Origin: Alisma plantago-aquatica
Lineage: Eukaryota > Streptophyta > Magnoliopsida > Alismatales > Alismataceae
Direction of reading: 5' to 3'
DNA: 64,000 nt
Assembly (NCBI GenBank): GCA_963693085.1
Contig: OY856409.1
Coordinates: forward strand, 526,217,303 to 526,281,302
The position numbers and the translations under genes were made by a program. Below are positions 35,017-47,689 of this stretch, one piece after another; within the stretch, counting starts at the first letter, position 1; every line of letters starts with the position of its first letter. The notes beneath the pieces were generated by a model. It was not told the DNA's origin, ran no database searches, and worked only from the letters and a program-made list of their open reading frames with translations.

Positions 35017-38000
35017 CTACAAATGGATTTCGTCCCCGAAATCCGAAGAGAAAAGCGAGGGATACTTCCTCCTCATCTCTTCCTCAAGCTCCCACGTGGA
35101 TTCCTCAACGCCACGGAGATGCCAAAGGACCTTCACAAGGACCAGATCGTTTCTCTTCAGCTTCTTGACTCTTCTGTCAAGAATCATCACAGGACCCTCT
35201 TCATAAGTCACATCTTTGTCAAGTTCAACTTCAACTGGTTGTATCACTGTTCCTGTATCCGGATGACTTTTCTTCAGCATACTGACATGGAATACTGGAT
35301 GTAACCTATGCAACTCTGTGGGTAACTCTAACTCGTAAGCCACCTTGCCAACACGTGCTATGACTGAGTAAGGCCCCATATATCTGGGAGCTAACTTACC
35401 CTTCCGTCCAAACCTCAGCACACCTTTCCACGGAGAGACTTTAAGATACACCTTGTCTCCCACCTGGAACTCCAAAGGTCGTCGACGATTGTCTGCATAA
35501 GACTTCTGCCTGTCTTGTGCCGCTTTCAACTTTTGTTGTATCACCTTGATCTTTTCTGTCGTTTGCTGTACTAACTCAGGGCCCAAAAGCTGATATTCAC
35601 CTGATTCATACCAACACAAAGGAGATCTGCACTTCCTCCCATACAAAGCCTCATAGGGAGCCATGTCAATGCTCCGTTGATAGCTATTGTTGTAGGCAAA
35701 CTCTATCAAACTGAGATGTACGTCCCAACTGCCTAGGAACTGCAAAACACAAGCACGAAGAAGATCCTCCAAAGTCTGAATAGTCCTCTCAGACTGTCCA
35801 TCTGTCTGCGGGTGAAAAGCGATACTGAACTTCAACTGCGTTCCCATCGCCCTGTGCAACTGTTCCCAAAAATGAATTGTAAACTGAGGACCTCTATCAG
35901 AAACTATCGTTGCTGGCACACCATGCAAATGAACTATCTCATCCACATATACTCGAGCGAGCTTTTCAGCTGTATACGTGGTCTTCACATGTATGAAATG
36001 GGCAGACTTCGTTAATCTGTCCACTATCACCCAAATGGAATCATGATTCCTAGTTGTCCTGGGTAGACCAACTACGAATTCCATGGTTATATGATCCCAT
36101 TTCCACTGCGGTATAGGCAAAGGTTGCAACGTACCTGCCGGCTTTTGATGCTCAGCCTTGACTTGCTGACACACCGCACACCTTGCCACAAACTCAGCTA
36201 CGTCTTTCTTCAGGCCGGGCCACCAATACAAGTCCTTCAGACTATGATACATTTTGGTGACGCCTGGATGCATAGCGTACATCGACGTATGTGCTTCCTC
36301 GAGCACCAACTTCCTCAGATTATTAACATCTGGAACCACCATCCTATTATGATAGCAAACCACTCCATCCTCGGACTCATGGAACCCATCACGCTTTTCG
36401 CTGCCAAACTCTGATCTGATTAGCTGTACTGTATCATCCGTTTGCTGTGCATCCTTGATCTGCTGTCTCAACGTGGGCTTGATTTGCATCTGTGCTAAAA
36501 GTCCAGCTAACGAGGAAACCTCCATCTGTACGTTCATCTGCCGTAAGGAGACTAACATGTCCCGCCTATGGCATACCAAAGAACTCATCTGTGCCTTCTT
36601 GGGAGTAGAAGACTTTCTGCTAAGCGCGTCTGCTACCACATTCTCCTTACCAGGATGATACTCGATAGTGCAATCATAATCATTGATCAACTCCATCCAC
36701 TGACGTTGTCGCATGTTCAACTCTTGCTATGAGAAGATGTACTTCAGATTCTTGTGATCTGTAAAGATCTGACACACTTCCCCATAAAGATAGTGTCTCC
36801 AAATCTTTAACGCATGAACCACTGCTGCCAGCTCCAAGTCATGGGTCGGATAGTTCTCCTCGTGTTTCTTAAGCTATCGCGAAGCAAAAGAAACCACATG
36901 ATCTTCCTGCATCAGCACACAACCCAAACCTTTCTTGGGCGCATCACAGAAAACAACATAGCCTTTTCCAGATTCTGGCAAGATCAACACTGGAGTACTA
37001 GTTAGCTTTTCCTTCAAACTTTGGAAAGCTTGCTGACATCGATCATTCCAAACAAAAGGTACATCCTTCCTGGTCAACTTCGTCATCGGTAGAGCTATCG
37101 AACTGAAGTCCTTGATAAACCTCTGGTAGTATCCTGCTAGACCAAGGAAACTACAAACTTCCATCGGCGTCTTCGGCTGTTCCCAATCCGCAACGGATTC
37201 CACTTTCTTCGGATCTACTTTGACTCCTTCAGCAGATATCACATGACCTAAGAAAGTCACTTCATCCAACCAGAACTCACACTTACTAAACTTAGCATAC
37301 AACTGATGTTGACGAAGGAGAGTCAACGCTTGATGAAGATGTTGCTCATGCTCTAGCCGGTTCCGACTATAGATCAAGATGTCGTCTATAAAAACTACAA
37401 CAAACTGATCTAAGAACGGACGAAACACACTGTTCATCAGGTCCATGAAAGCAGCAGGTGCATTGGTTAATCCAAACGGCATAACCACAAACTCAAAATG
37501 ACCATACCTCGTCCTAAAGGCTGACTTTGGTATGTCATCCACCTTTATCCTCAACTGATGATATCCAGACCGTAGATCGATCTTTGAAAACAATGTATCA
37601 CAACGCAACTGATCGAACAGGTCATCTATCCTCGGCAATGGGTACTTATTCTTGATCATGACCTTGTTCAACTGTCGGTAATCTATACACAACCGCATCG
37701 AACCATCCTTCTTCTTAATGAACAACACGGGAGCACCCCAAGGTGACGTGCTCGGTCTGATGAAACCTTTCTCCAACAACTCTTGTAACTGCTTCTTCAA
37801 CTCTACCATCTCTGCTGGAGCCATCCTATAAGGTGTCTGTGCAATCGGCTGCGTTCCCAGAACCAGATTGATCTCAAAATTGACCTCTCAGGGTGGAGGA
37901 ACACCAGGAAACTCCTCAGGAAACACATCTGCAAACTCTCGGACCACAGACACTTCTTCAAGGTTAAGGCCTTTTGCCTTGGTATCCACAACGGTATCTA

Positions 38001-39710
38001 CAACGTGAGCTAAGAACGCCTCACATCCTTGTCGCAACAACCTATCTGCCACCAAAGCTGACACCAGACACGTCGGAAGAATCTTCCTATCTCCGTGGAA
38101 GGTCCACTTTTCTCCAGCAACATCAAACACCGCCTGCTTGGAACCACAGTCCAAGACAACCTTATACTTCTCTAAGGTATCCATCCCAAGGATAACATCA
38201 AAACCATGCATATCAAGTGGTATGAGATCCACCTGAATGCTGTGTCCCGAAAAAGACAAAACACAAGATGGACACTCTTCTCGAAGCAAAGAGGAACCAT
38301 CAAGAGGGGTTTCTAACAACAAGCTATCCTTCTTACAACTAACAGGTAGATGACAGTTTTCAAGCATACTATAGGCGATAAAAGAGTGTGTAGCACCCGG
38401 GTCAACCAGAACAGATATAAAGCAAGAAGAAGACATATCAGAATGAAATAACTCCATCTGACCTGTCACCACTCGGGGGTTGACTATCGCCTCCGGCTGA
38501 TTCATGGCATAGAATCGAGCCGTTGCTTGCTGTCCACGACCTCTGCTCCCTTGAGCAGACGATCCAGCTTGAGACGCTTGACCGCGTCCTCGTCCTCTGC
38601 TACCACTGGGTTGTGGTCTCTCAGACTTCTGGAAACTCTGCCTCGGTTGCTGCGTCACTTCAACATCTCTATTCGGGCAATTGAACTTCCAATGCCTGCT
38701 TGTCCACAGAGATGACATGCTCTATTATCAACTCGTGGCCTAGATGGCCCTGTCACTGCCACCGAAGCTGAACTGTGCGCCTTAGATGGTGAAGAAACAT
38801 AACCTTTTCCCTTACTCGGAGAGCACTGAGATGGTACACCAGCACTTCTCATCACTGACGGTGCTGAAAACCTGGGTTTCTTGAAGCCACCAAAGCTTCG
38901 TCCTTGAAACTGAGCAGGTCTTTTAAGAGACACTGACTCTCTTTTCTCCCTTACTGTTCTCTCGATCCGTCGAACTGATTCCACAAACGTAGCAAACCGC
39001 TCTCGGTTTTCCAGCGCAGACACAGGGGTTGTCAACTCAGCACTCAAACCCTTCTCGAAACATCTGATCTGTTCATCATCTGTCGCCGCCATGTGAGGAT
39101 AGAACCTCAACAGAGCCATAAACTTAGCTTCATACTCGGTGATGTTCATCGTTCCTTGCCGCAACTTCTCAAACTAACTGATGTTCTCATCCAGGTACGT
39201 CTTCGGAAAGTATCTGGTGACGAACTCGCGCCGAAACACTTCCCAACAGATCACCTCACCAGGCCGCTTCTCCTCCTCGATGGTCCACCAGTGACCAGCA
39301 CTACCCTTCAAAAGGTAGACTGCATGCTTTACTTTGTCTGCTTCGGGGATGTCGAGGATCCGGAAAGCCTTTTCAAGACTCGTCAGCCACAGATCTGCAT
39401 CCGCTGGATCAGCCGTTCCAACATAATCTGAAGCTCCGACTCGGCGAAGCTGCTCAAATGTCTTCCCAATACCCGATGTTTCTCCATGGGGAACCTATGC
39501 TCGCGGAGGAGGCACTGGTAATCACTCAACCATGAGATTCATCGTAGCCATTAACTGCCCCATAAGCTGTTGGTAGGCAGGGTGTTCAAGTATGGTTGGG
39601 TCTGGTTGGGGGACCTCAGGTACCCGATCTTCATGTGCTCGTCCCTCTGCTCCATCAACCGATGCAGCATCACTATGCTCAGGAGCATGTTCTTCGTGGT
39701 TTCCAGACAT
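35017..39710 (-). pseudogene. pol: Gypsy gag-pol with chromodomain, broken
   Basis: Read from 39710 down. Gag has the WWTIEEEKR and F-R-E-F-x-x-R-Y-F-P blocks (about 39160-39480). The CCHC knuckle is split by a frameshift near 38690 (CHLCGQAG in one frame, HWKFNC in the next). The protease is VDPGATHSF (D codon 38401-38403). RT has catalytic D83 in KIDLRSGY and FIDD at residues 145-148 of the 316-residue open segment. RNase H ends in ADALSRK. The integrase has an H-H-C-C finger and a core with SDRGPQF and DGQSERT, and the C-terminus is chromodomain-like. Breaks include stops near 39522, 39175, 37888, 36874 and 36727. The first integrase acid sits in MEFV, where MDF is usual. The 37888 stop is TGA in place of an expected CGA. 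Confidence 0.9.
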
Positions 39711-39819
39711 CTTGGCTTTTCTTCTGCTGAAGGCAGAAGATTTTTGTAAGATATCCTGGAAAACTCACAAGAACAGACTCGACCTAGTCCTAGATCCCTG
39801 TAGACTCAGCGAACCTAAA

Positions 39820-39831
39820 GCTCTGATACCA
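39820..39831 (-). other. Primer-binding site of the Tekay-like element
   Basis: TGGTATCAGAGC on the minus strand, four bases (AGCT) from the LTR boundary. Matches plant initiator tRNA-Met. Confidence 0.9.
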
Positions 39832-42084
39832 AGCTTGTGGCAACACATCCCATTATCACACAGATAACGAGGTGTTACGCAAAAACGTGCGGAAAACACC
39901 ATAACCACAGATTATCAAAAACACGGGTTAATTAAAACCGATTGCGGAAAACTGATAAACTGTGAAACTATTACTTTCCAGTCCTCATCCTGCACAGAAA
40001 CATGTCATATAAATATGTACATACACAAGATCTGACACGTGTCCACATCTCAGGAACAGCTGTCCATCCATCACATGAGTTCACCACCTGTTCATATATA
40101 CATAAAGGCCCACATCCGGCCAACAGCAGGATATACCGACATCATCGAACGATCTTCGTGAAACATCGTCAAAACACTACCAAGGACCTGAGAGTACAGG
40201 GATGACTCTAGACTCTACTACAAAACATCCAAAACAGCAACATGTCCAACGCTTGCCTTCTACTGCTCCTCAAGCTGCTCGTCCGCAACACCACAACCAC
40301 GACCACGTCTACCTCGACCACCTAAAAAGGGTGTAAACCAGTGGAGTGAGACAATTGAACAATTGTCCCAGCAGGAAACATAGCTCCCCACCGCAACTAT
40401 AGAACCTCAGCAAGATAAACCATAACAGCAATTATAACATGAGCAGATATATCAAAAGCAGTTATATATATATAGCAAGATCATTCTTACCGGAAAGCAT
40501 ACCAGCTGTACTAAAGCGTAAAACCAGATGTCTTTCAAAGGAATGTGACTATCAAGATGAGATATATCAACATGTAATAGGATTATTAGAACAGAATATA
40601 ATGTCACATAACCTGATTATCAAGATAAGGTAGATTACCACATAACCTGCAAGGTATAACGGAATATTACACAGACAAGGTCTCAACCAATGTTTCGTGT
40701 TTGATTTGATCAGTAAATACTAAACGGCTGTATTACGTGTTATTATGCCCTGAGGATTTGAACCGTACCGTTCAAGTCCAACCTTCGGTTACGAAACCCA
40801 AGCCGGTGCCATACAAGGTCAATGGGAGAGTCGGACTCCACGACCTCCCACCTCATGGTCAGTACATGAGTACAACACAAGCAGGACCGCAGTCACATGC
40901 TGAAGTGGTCTAAGCCACAGGGTTAGCTCCATAGGCTACCCATTCTCTCTAGCCCGCCTTGGTACAAGTCTCGGTGCTAGTCAAACTGAGCCACAGGCAT
41001 GTTCACCGTGCTTCGAGCCATGAACGCATTCATGCTCCATACATCACATATCCTGAGCCATGGGCCTGTTCACCAAGCTCTACACACATATCTGAGTCTG
41101 CAACCGAAGTTACACTCTTACCTCCTCATTTTCAGGCTAGGAGCAACCTACACATATTCAACAATATGTGCTTCCAGGTTAACCCGTAGGAAAACCTGTT
41201 TCACCATCACCAAGTCCTGACGATGATGGATCTATGGCCAGGGCAAACTACATGATGAAATTCCACTGTAATGAATTAGTATCTTTTAGATGGATTGCAG
41301 GATTCAACAAAGGTGTATAACATGCAAGATATAATAGAAAGTAAATAACATCATATTATAATCACATCAACCTGACCCATCTCAAGGGTCTAACATCACA
41401 TGTTACCACTTGGCCTCTTGCCAACCATCCAGATCCATCTCAAGGATCATCACATACCATGGGGTCTCAATTCTTCATCATGTACTGTTGCTGCCTCTTA
41501 AGGCCCACATCATCATCATGGGACCAACACATCACATACATAATCTTATAGAGCAACTATCAAAATATTGTTACTCATTACATATGTCACATAGCCCTTT
41601 CATGGCTAAGTCATCACCTGCAAGGTTAAGGTATGCAATAATTGTAGATTCAACATACAGAATATGCTCACTTTTATGAAATATCATTCAAGATAATCTA
41701 CTCATCAGTATTACAATTATTTGGTAATCAAGGGTATCAAGTACATCATTATTCAAACCATACTGATGCTTACCCTCAATCTCAGGATTATACAAGCAAT
41801 CCAGGTATATAGAAATCATGTTGAGTTTACCGAACCAACACTAGTATTAACAAGGTCATTATTATGCCATCAACTATTGTCATCTTTATCATGAAGCAAC
41901 TTTTAATATAACTGTCACTTAGCACCTTTATGACAATCATTATTATAATAAAACAAACTACTAGTGTAACTATCATCATCCTCACAATCATTACAAATTA
42001 AGCATAACGGGTCACATCATGCATCTATTACATGAGGGCTATCATCATTGTTACTATCATTAGCATCCTATTTATTTGCAAGGT

Positions 42085-42185
<101 letters not shown>

Positions 42186-43385
42186 ATGATATCACAAATG
42201 CTGCCATTGTTTATTTCCATCACATATGAGACCGTCACCAAAGGAACCTCATTCCCTCACTAAAGCTTCACAACCCTCACTTAACACTTATCCAGACCTA
42301 TCGTCCAACATGGTATCGGCCACCACACCAACCCTATCGGTCACCACATCACTAACCCTATCGGCCACCACATCACTAATCCTATCGGCCACCACACTCA
42401 AGCACATAGGGTAGGGTATCGTCCAACATGGCTATCTGCCATTAGGGTATCGCCCACCATGGTGTCGGCCATTAGGGCTATCGGCCATCAGGACACAAAG
42501 CCTATCGTCCAACATGCCATCAACCATATCGGCCAACATGGGGAGGGTATCGCCCATCATGGCTATTGCCCAACATGAGAGAGGGTGAGAGAGAAAGAGT
42601 ATCATCCATCTCCAAGGGTACTCACCACAACACAAGGAACATTACTATGTCTCCCATCACATCGGTCAACCAAACCCTAGCTCACCCTATCACCCACTCA
42701 TGGGCAAGGGTATCGGCCAACTTCAAGGGCTCAACATGTCGTCCACCAAGGTGCCATGTCGGCCACCAAAGAGAGCACCATGTCGCCCAACATGGTCACC
42801 ATGTCGGCCAACACTCAAGCTAGGTCAACCTATCGACCTCCAACTCAAGGAACTCAAGCCCTAAATCATCATATCGGCCAACACAAAGAACAAAGGTGTT
42901 GCTCAACCCAAGAGCACTCATATCGTTCAACTTAAGGGCAAGTGTGTCGCCCATAACACTCACAAGGAAGGGGTATCGCCCAACCCTAGGTCATCACCTA
43001 CCCCCAACACAAGAGACTTCAAACCCTAGAAAGCAAAGGTGCTCAAGGAAACCCTAAACCCTAAGGGGGATATCGGCCACCAGGGTACACTAGAAAGGTA
43101 CAAAAGCAAGGAGCTAAGCTAGTCCACTAACATGCATAAGATCAAGCAAGAGGTAAAGGAGTTAGGGTTAGAAGCTATGCAACCCGCCTTAAGCTCCGAG
43201 CTCCAAAGCACTCCAAGGTCCAAAGCTATTGTCCACCAAGCTGCTCCAAGAAGGTGTATCGGCCACCTCTTCAGCTTGAAGGAAGTGTATCGGCCAACAC
43301 AAGCAAGATGGAGAGGGATATCGTGCACCAAGGGTGGAGGGGAGACCAAAAGAGCAAAGGAGACTAAGGCAAGGAGAAGAGGTTT

Positions 43386-43393
43386 CTATATAG
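43386..43393 (-). promoter_or_regulatory. TATA box in the 5' LTR
   Basis: CTATATAG on the minus strand, the same context as 34485-34492. This copy lies upstream of gag-pol. Confidence 0.5.
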
Positions 43394-43906
43394 GAGGGAA
43401 GGGAGGAGAAACCAAGGTACAACCATGCTATGTGTCACCCACCCAAGGGACACTTGTCCTAGGGTTCCAGCCAACACACTAGCAAGGCATGGGACATTTG
43501 TCTAAAACATGCACCAAGGGTCCACCACACCAGACCAAGCATCTTGGGTGACACAGGCAGCAGCTCTGCTGGGCGACACACCAGCCTGCTGGGCGACACA
43601 AAGCAGGTCTTGGCCGACACAAGGCTCAAGCAGGCCCAAACAAGCTCAACTCAGGCCCAGAGAACTCAAACAACAAGCCCAAGCCTTCCTCTCAACCATA
43701 GAGGAAGCAAAGAGGGAAAACATCTCAAAAGATAGCAAACTTGCACACAAAACCCTAGACTTGGGTTATTTGCAAGTAGCCCCTCGAACTCTCAACAAAG
43801 CTCAACAAAACCCTAATCACCACTTAAGGTGATTAGCAAGCATCAAACCACTAAGGTTAAGCAAAACAAACAGGGTAAACCCTAAATGCAGGTCAGGGTC
43901 CTTACA

Positions 43907-44075
43907 ATATGGGCGTCGGTTTTCTTAGAATAACCGACACTGATAAGGGTGTGTGCGCCGTCCCCGCCAAAAAAATTAGGGTAACGGAATGTCCAATTGA
44001 CATCGGTTGTCTTTCTATAACCGACACTTAATAATAAAGGTGTCAGTTGTTATGGATAACCGACATCGTTTAGTA
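43907..44075 (+). repeat. CACTA 5' subterminal repeats, second part
   Basis: At least three hairpin-forming pairs: GCGTCGGTTTTC...AATAACCGACAC (43914-43945), ACATCGGTTGTC...ATAACCGACAC (about 44000-44029) and GTCAGTTG...ATAACCGACATC (about 44042-44069). They continue the unit seen at 30735-31019, showing that the gypsy element landed within this array. Confidence 0.75.
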
Positions 44076-44580
44076 ACTTAATAGCCCCCACGCATATCAA
44101 AATCGATCTTCCCCCTTTCTTCTGTTTCATTGAGATCGATTTTGCTCTGACAATTCCCGACCCCTACTGCGTCGCCGTCGCCTACTGCTGCATCACCTGC
44201 CGCCTGCTGCTGCATCACCTGCCGCCTGCCTCCGCGCCGCCACCTACTACTGCTGCAGCTGCTCGCCACCACCGCCGCCTACCTCTCCTTCTTTGCTCAC
44301 CGCCGACGCCCTCTCCTTCTCTGCTCGACGTCGGCGCCTCTCCTTCTCTACTCGCCTGCCTCCGCGCCGTCTCCTGTCGTTGGTGTGCTCACCGCCGCCT
44401 CCGTCTCCACGCTGATACCAATAGTAGGCCCTCCTTTCTTCATCACTGGTTCTCCTGCTCTTCTTCTTCCTTCTCCCTCTCCTTACCAACAGCAACCACG
44501 GCCGTGCCAGCCCACACGACTGTGGTTGCTGTTGGTAAGGAGGGAGAAGGAAGAATAAGAGGGTATTTATTCAAATGAAA
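44076..44580 (+). other. GC-rich leader of the CACTA with a foldback
   Basis: A sudden switch to GC- and CTG/CCGCC-rich sequence (44150-44460) unlike its flanks. Minus-strand open frames here are arginine/glycine-rich and look like composition artefacts. It ends in an inverted repeat at 44465-44553. It could be the first untranslated exon of the transposase transcript, or a captured host gene piece. I cannot tell which. Confidence 0.4.
44465..44553. repeat. Inverted repeat, arms about 32 bp
   Basis: The left arm, CTTCCTTCTCCCTC then CTTACCAACAGCAACCAC, is matched by GTGGTTGCTGTTGGTAAG then GAGGGAGAAGGAAG, with one 2-base indel. The loop is about 22 bases. No MITE-type ends are evident. Confidence 0.75.
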
Positions 44581-44589
44581 TCAATTATG

Positions 44590-44790
44590 AATTTGTGATT
44601 AAGTCAACTATATGATGAAATCCCTATTGCATGATGAAACCCTAACATCTGGCTGAGTCTATTGCATGATGAAACCCTAACATCTACATGAATCCCTATT
44701 TCATAATGAAACCCTAACATCTACATACTCTATATGTTACCTAAAATTGTGATGAAACTCTAACATCAATTGTGATGAAACTAGGATTGT
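44590..44790. repeat. Imperfect tandem repeat ATGATGAAACCCTAACATCT
   Basis: Five or so degenerate copies with differing spacers. The CCCTAAC inside is part of this unit and does not form a telomeric array. Confidence 0.55.
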
Positions 44791-44800
44791 AGGTATTGGA

Positions 44801-45421
44801 ATGACAACATACATGTATTTGTTGGCCTAGAAACTCGTCCAAGATTTACTCATTAGGAGTAAATCTTAGATAGTCCCCAGTTTGGGACTATTCTTGAACA
44901 CCTAATCTCACGTAGGACGTAAGTGTATAATGTGTATTTGGTTTTCAAGAAAATTTTGGTAGCATTTCCCTGTATGTTCTCTAAGTACATATGTACTTAG
45001 AGAACAGCGGGGAAATGCTACCGAAATTTTCTTGAAAACCCAATACACATTATACACTTACTAGTGAGATTTGGTGTTCAAGAATGGGATAGGTGGTACA
45101 CATTTATTATATATAAGAATGACAACACATGTATTTGTTGGCCTAGAAACCCGTCCAAGATTTACTCATTAGGAGTAAATCTTGGATAGTCCCTGGTTTG
45201 GTACTATTCTTGAACACCTAATCTCATGTAGGACGTAAGTGTATAATGTGTATTTGGTTTTCAAGAAAATTTCGGCAGCATTTCCCCACCGTTCTCTAAG
45301 TACATATGTACTTAGAGAACATATGGGGAAATGCTGCCGAAATTTTCTTGAAAACCCAATACACATTATACACTTACTAGTGAGATTAGGTGTTCAAGAA
45401 TGGGATAGGTGGTACACATGT
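44801..45421. repeat. Two tandem units, each a long palindrome, upstream of TNP2
   Basis: Unit 1 is 44801-45118 and unit 2 starts at 45119 (offset 318 bp). The first bases of a third copy (ACACATGTAATTGTTG) end the block. Each unit folds about the centre TACATATGTA (44986-44995 and 45301-45310). Arms of 71-72 bp are nearly perfect (for example GGTTTTCAAGAAAATTT with its complement) and extend to about 100 bp with minor mismatches. A smaller palindrome, AGATTTACTC...GAGTAAATCT, lies at the start of each unit. The block ends about 95 bp before the TNP2 start codon. Confidence 0.85.
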
Positions 45422-45514
45422 AATTGTTGACCTAAAGTTTTAACCATGCAAAAATTCTAATATGTTAACCCTAATCTTGTTGTAATATATACTTGTTTTC
45501 TCTTTGATCATAGA

Positions 45515-46621
45515 ATGTGTAGATCATGGATGTCCATTCACAATCGCTGCACCCCAGAGTTTATTTCTGGTCTTGACCAGTTTATTAGATTTGTTGAGGA
45601 ACATAGGAAACAATCTGGAGATAGGTTCTACTGTCCATGTAGGCATTGCAGTAACAACTTGAAAGTCAGCACTGGTGACGAAATCAAAAGTCATGTCATG
45701 TGCAACGGGATTATACAAGGCTATACAGAATGGCACTGGCATGGAGAGATTTCAAACCCGAAACTGGTGGATGTCGATAACAGTGCTTTTGTGGAAGAAG
45801 AAATTGCCTACGATGACGTAGATGTGAATGAACCAGTTCCAGTAGACATCGTTGATGTGATGCTGGATAGTTGTGGGGTAGAGCACACCGATCCACCTCC
45901 CATTTTTAGAAACATTATGCATGATGTTGAGATATCATTATACACAGGTTGTACTAAGTTTACGAAGCTTAGCGTTGTGTTGAGATTGTATAAACTGAAA
46001 GCCAACAATAGATGGAGCGATAAAAGCTTCACGTCATTGTTGTCTTTGTTGAAAGAAATGCTTCCTGAAGGAAACAAGCTGCCAATCTCAACATACCAGG
46101 TCAAGAAATTGTTGTGCCCAATGGGAATGGATGCCAAGAAGATACACGCATGCCCGAATGATGGTGTATTATTTCAAAAGGACTATGTGGATTTGAAAGA
46201 TTGTCCAAAATGTGGTGCATCACGGTATAAATTGACGACTTCGGTGGAGTCCAAAACTAGTTCTCCTACCAGGGTGATGTGGTATCTATCTATAATATCA
46301 CAGTTTCAACGCTTGTTTGCCAATCCGATAGATGTGAAGAATTTGAGGTGGCATGCAGATGTTAAGAAAAATAATGATGGGATCCTACGACATGCGTCTG
46401 ATTCCCCACAGTGGAAGAAGATTGATCTATTGTACCCTGAATTTGGTGAAGAAGTCAGGAATCTAAGACTTGGGCTTTGTACAGATGGGATGAATCCGTA
46501 CGGGACATTGAGCAGCCAACATAGCACTTGGCCAGTCATGCTTGTTATATACAATTTTCCTCCCTGGCTGTGTATGAAAAATAAGTATGTAATGTTGTCG
46601 TTGTTGATATTGGGCCCTAAA
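45515..46621 (+). pseudogene. TNP2: TNP2 transposase, N-terminal part
   Basis: The catalytic transposase of CACTA elements, which acts in the nucleus to cut at the CACTA ends. The ATG at 45515 opens CRSWMS, the usual beginning of the transposase-associated zinc domain. Cys pairs are in FYCPCRHCSNN and the domain ends at HWHGE (residues about 1-75). The TNP2 (Transposase_21) region follows, with the KKLLCPMGMDAKKIHACPND block, CPKCG, VMWYLSIISQFQRLF, and the acid-bearing LGLCTDGMNPYG and STWPVMLVIYNFPPW blocks. The frame is open up to 46621, where the LTR element starts. Removing the insertion and one CTAAA copy continues the frame at 57810. Confidence 0.9.
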
Positions 46622-47590
46622 TGTTACAACCCCAATTTTGGGTTCATTTGCTGAGAAATGTAATTTCTCATATTAAAGATAAATGAACAAATAATGAATG
46701 AATGCATGATTTTCATTTAAAATAGCCTTGTTGATTTGTTTGTGGGCTTTATTGGCTATTAGGCCCAATAACAGGAAAGGATAAAAGAAATTCCACTATT
46801 ATCGAGTAAATAAGAAAATAGAGAAAAAGGAAAAGTGTGGAAACCTCTAGAAGGAAAAAGAATGGAATCCAAGGATGGATTTCGTACCTTTAGGTTCCTT
46901 GGGTGCCAAGGAATCCAATATTGCAAGGAAAGGGCAATAATAAAAGAAAAGATCCAATAAGTATTTCTTTATTAAGAAAGAAATTGAAAACATTGATGAA
47001 ATGTGGAAAATATGTGAGAAGATGTATAATTGAGTTATCCTTTGAGGAATTTCGTATCCCAAGGATTTCTAATGTTAAAGGGAATATCAATGAGGAAAAT
47101 AAAAGAGAAATAAAGAAATATTCTCAAAAAGAACTATTTTAATAAGGAATAAACAAGAGAATGGGAAATAATGAAGAATAATGCATTTAGATGCATCTAG
47201 GAGGATAATGAGTGTCCAATAAAAATGATTTCGAAATAAAAGAGTTTCTTGGGATCCAAGGAGTCCCAATGAAGAAAGAGGAAAGAGAAAATACATATAA
47301 AGAAAAATAAGAAAATAATGTGATACATTATTGAATAAGTATGTGGTATTGTTAAAAAGAAAGTATTTTCTAATAAAGGAAGATGGGATTTCGTGATCAA
47401 TGAATTAAAATCAAATCATAAAGATAATCATGAGATGAGTCTCGAATTCTTAATCACCCAACAAAAGAGAAATACCAAAGGGATAGTAAGGAGAGAGAAA
47501 GCTGGCTTCCTAATGAAGGAATTAGTTTCCTAATTGGAAAAGACCTTGCATCTTTGTGGATGCACATCCTGGGGTGCGAAAACCCTCCCC

Positions 47591-47597
47591 TATATAA
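47591..47597 (+). promoter_or_regulatory. LTR TATA box
   Basis: CTCCCCTATATAAGGGG, a strong plant TATA context about 970 bp into the LTR. Transcription would begin about 30 bp downstream, leaving a leader of roughly 2.5 kb before the PBS. Confidence 0.7.
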
Positions 47598-47689
47598 GGG
47601 GTTGGCCTGCTGGTTCGAGTTCCAAAGAGATCTCACACGTATCTCTTCTTCTTTTCTTCATGTTCTTCCACGTTCAAACCCTAGTTGAA

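Noticed and set aside
44078..44495. Arg/Gly-rich minus-strand open frames in the GC-rich CACTA leader
   Set aside because: Explained by GC-rich trinucleotide composition. No domain or start context supports coding.
45169..45430. Small open frames on both strands across the palindromes upstream of TNP2
   Set aside because: The near-symmetry of the palindrome yields similar frames on both strands. The signal is structural and not coding.
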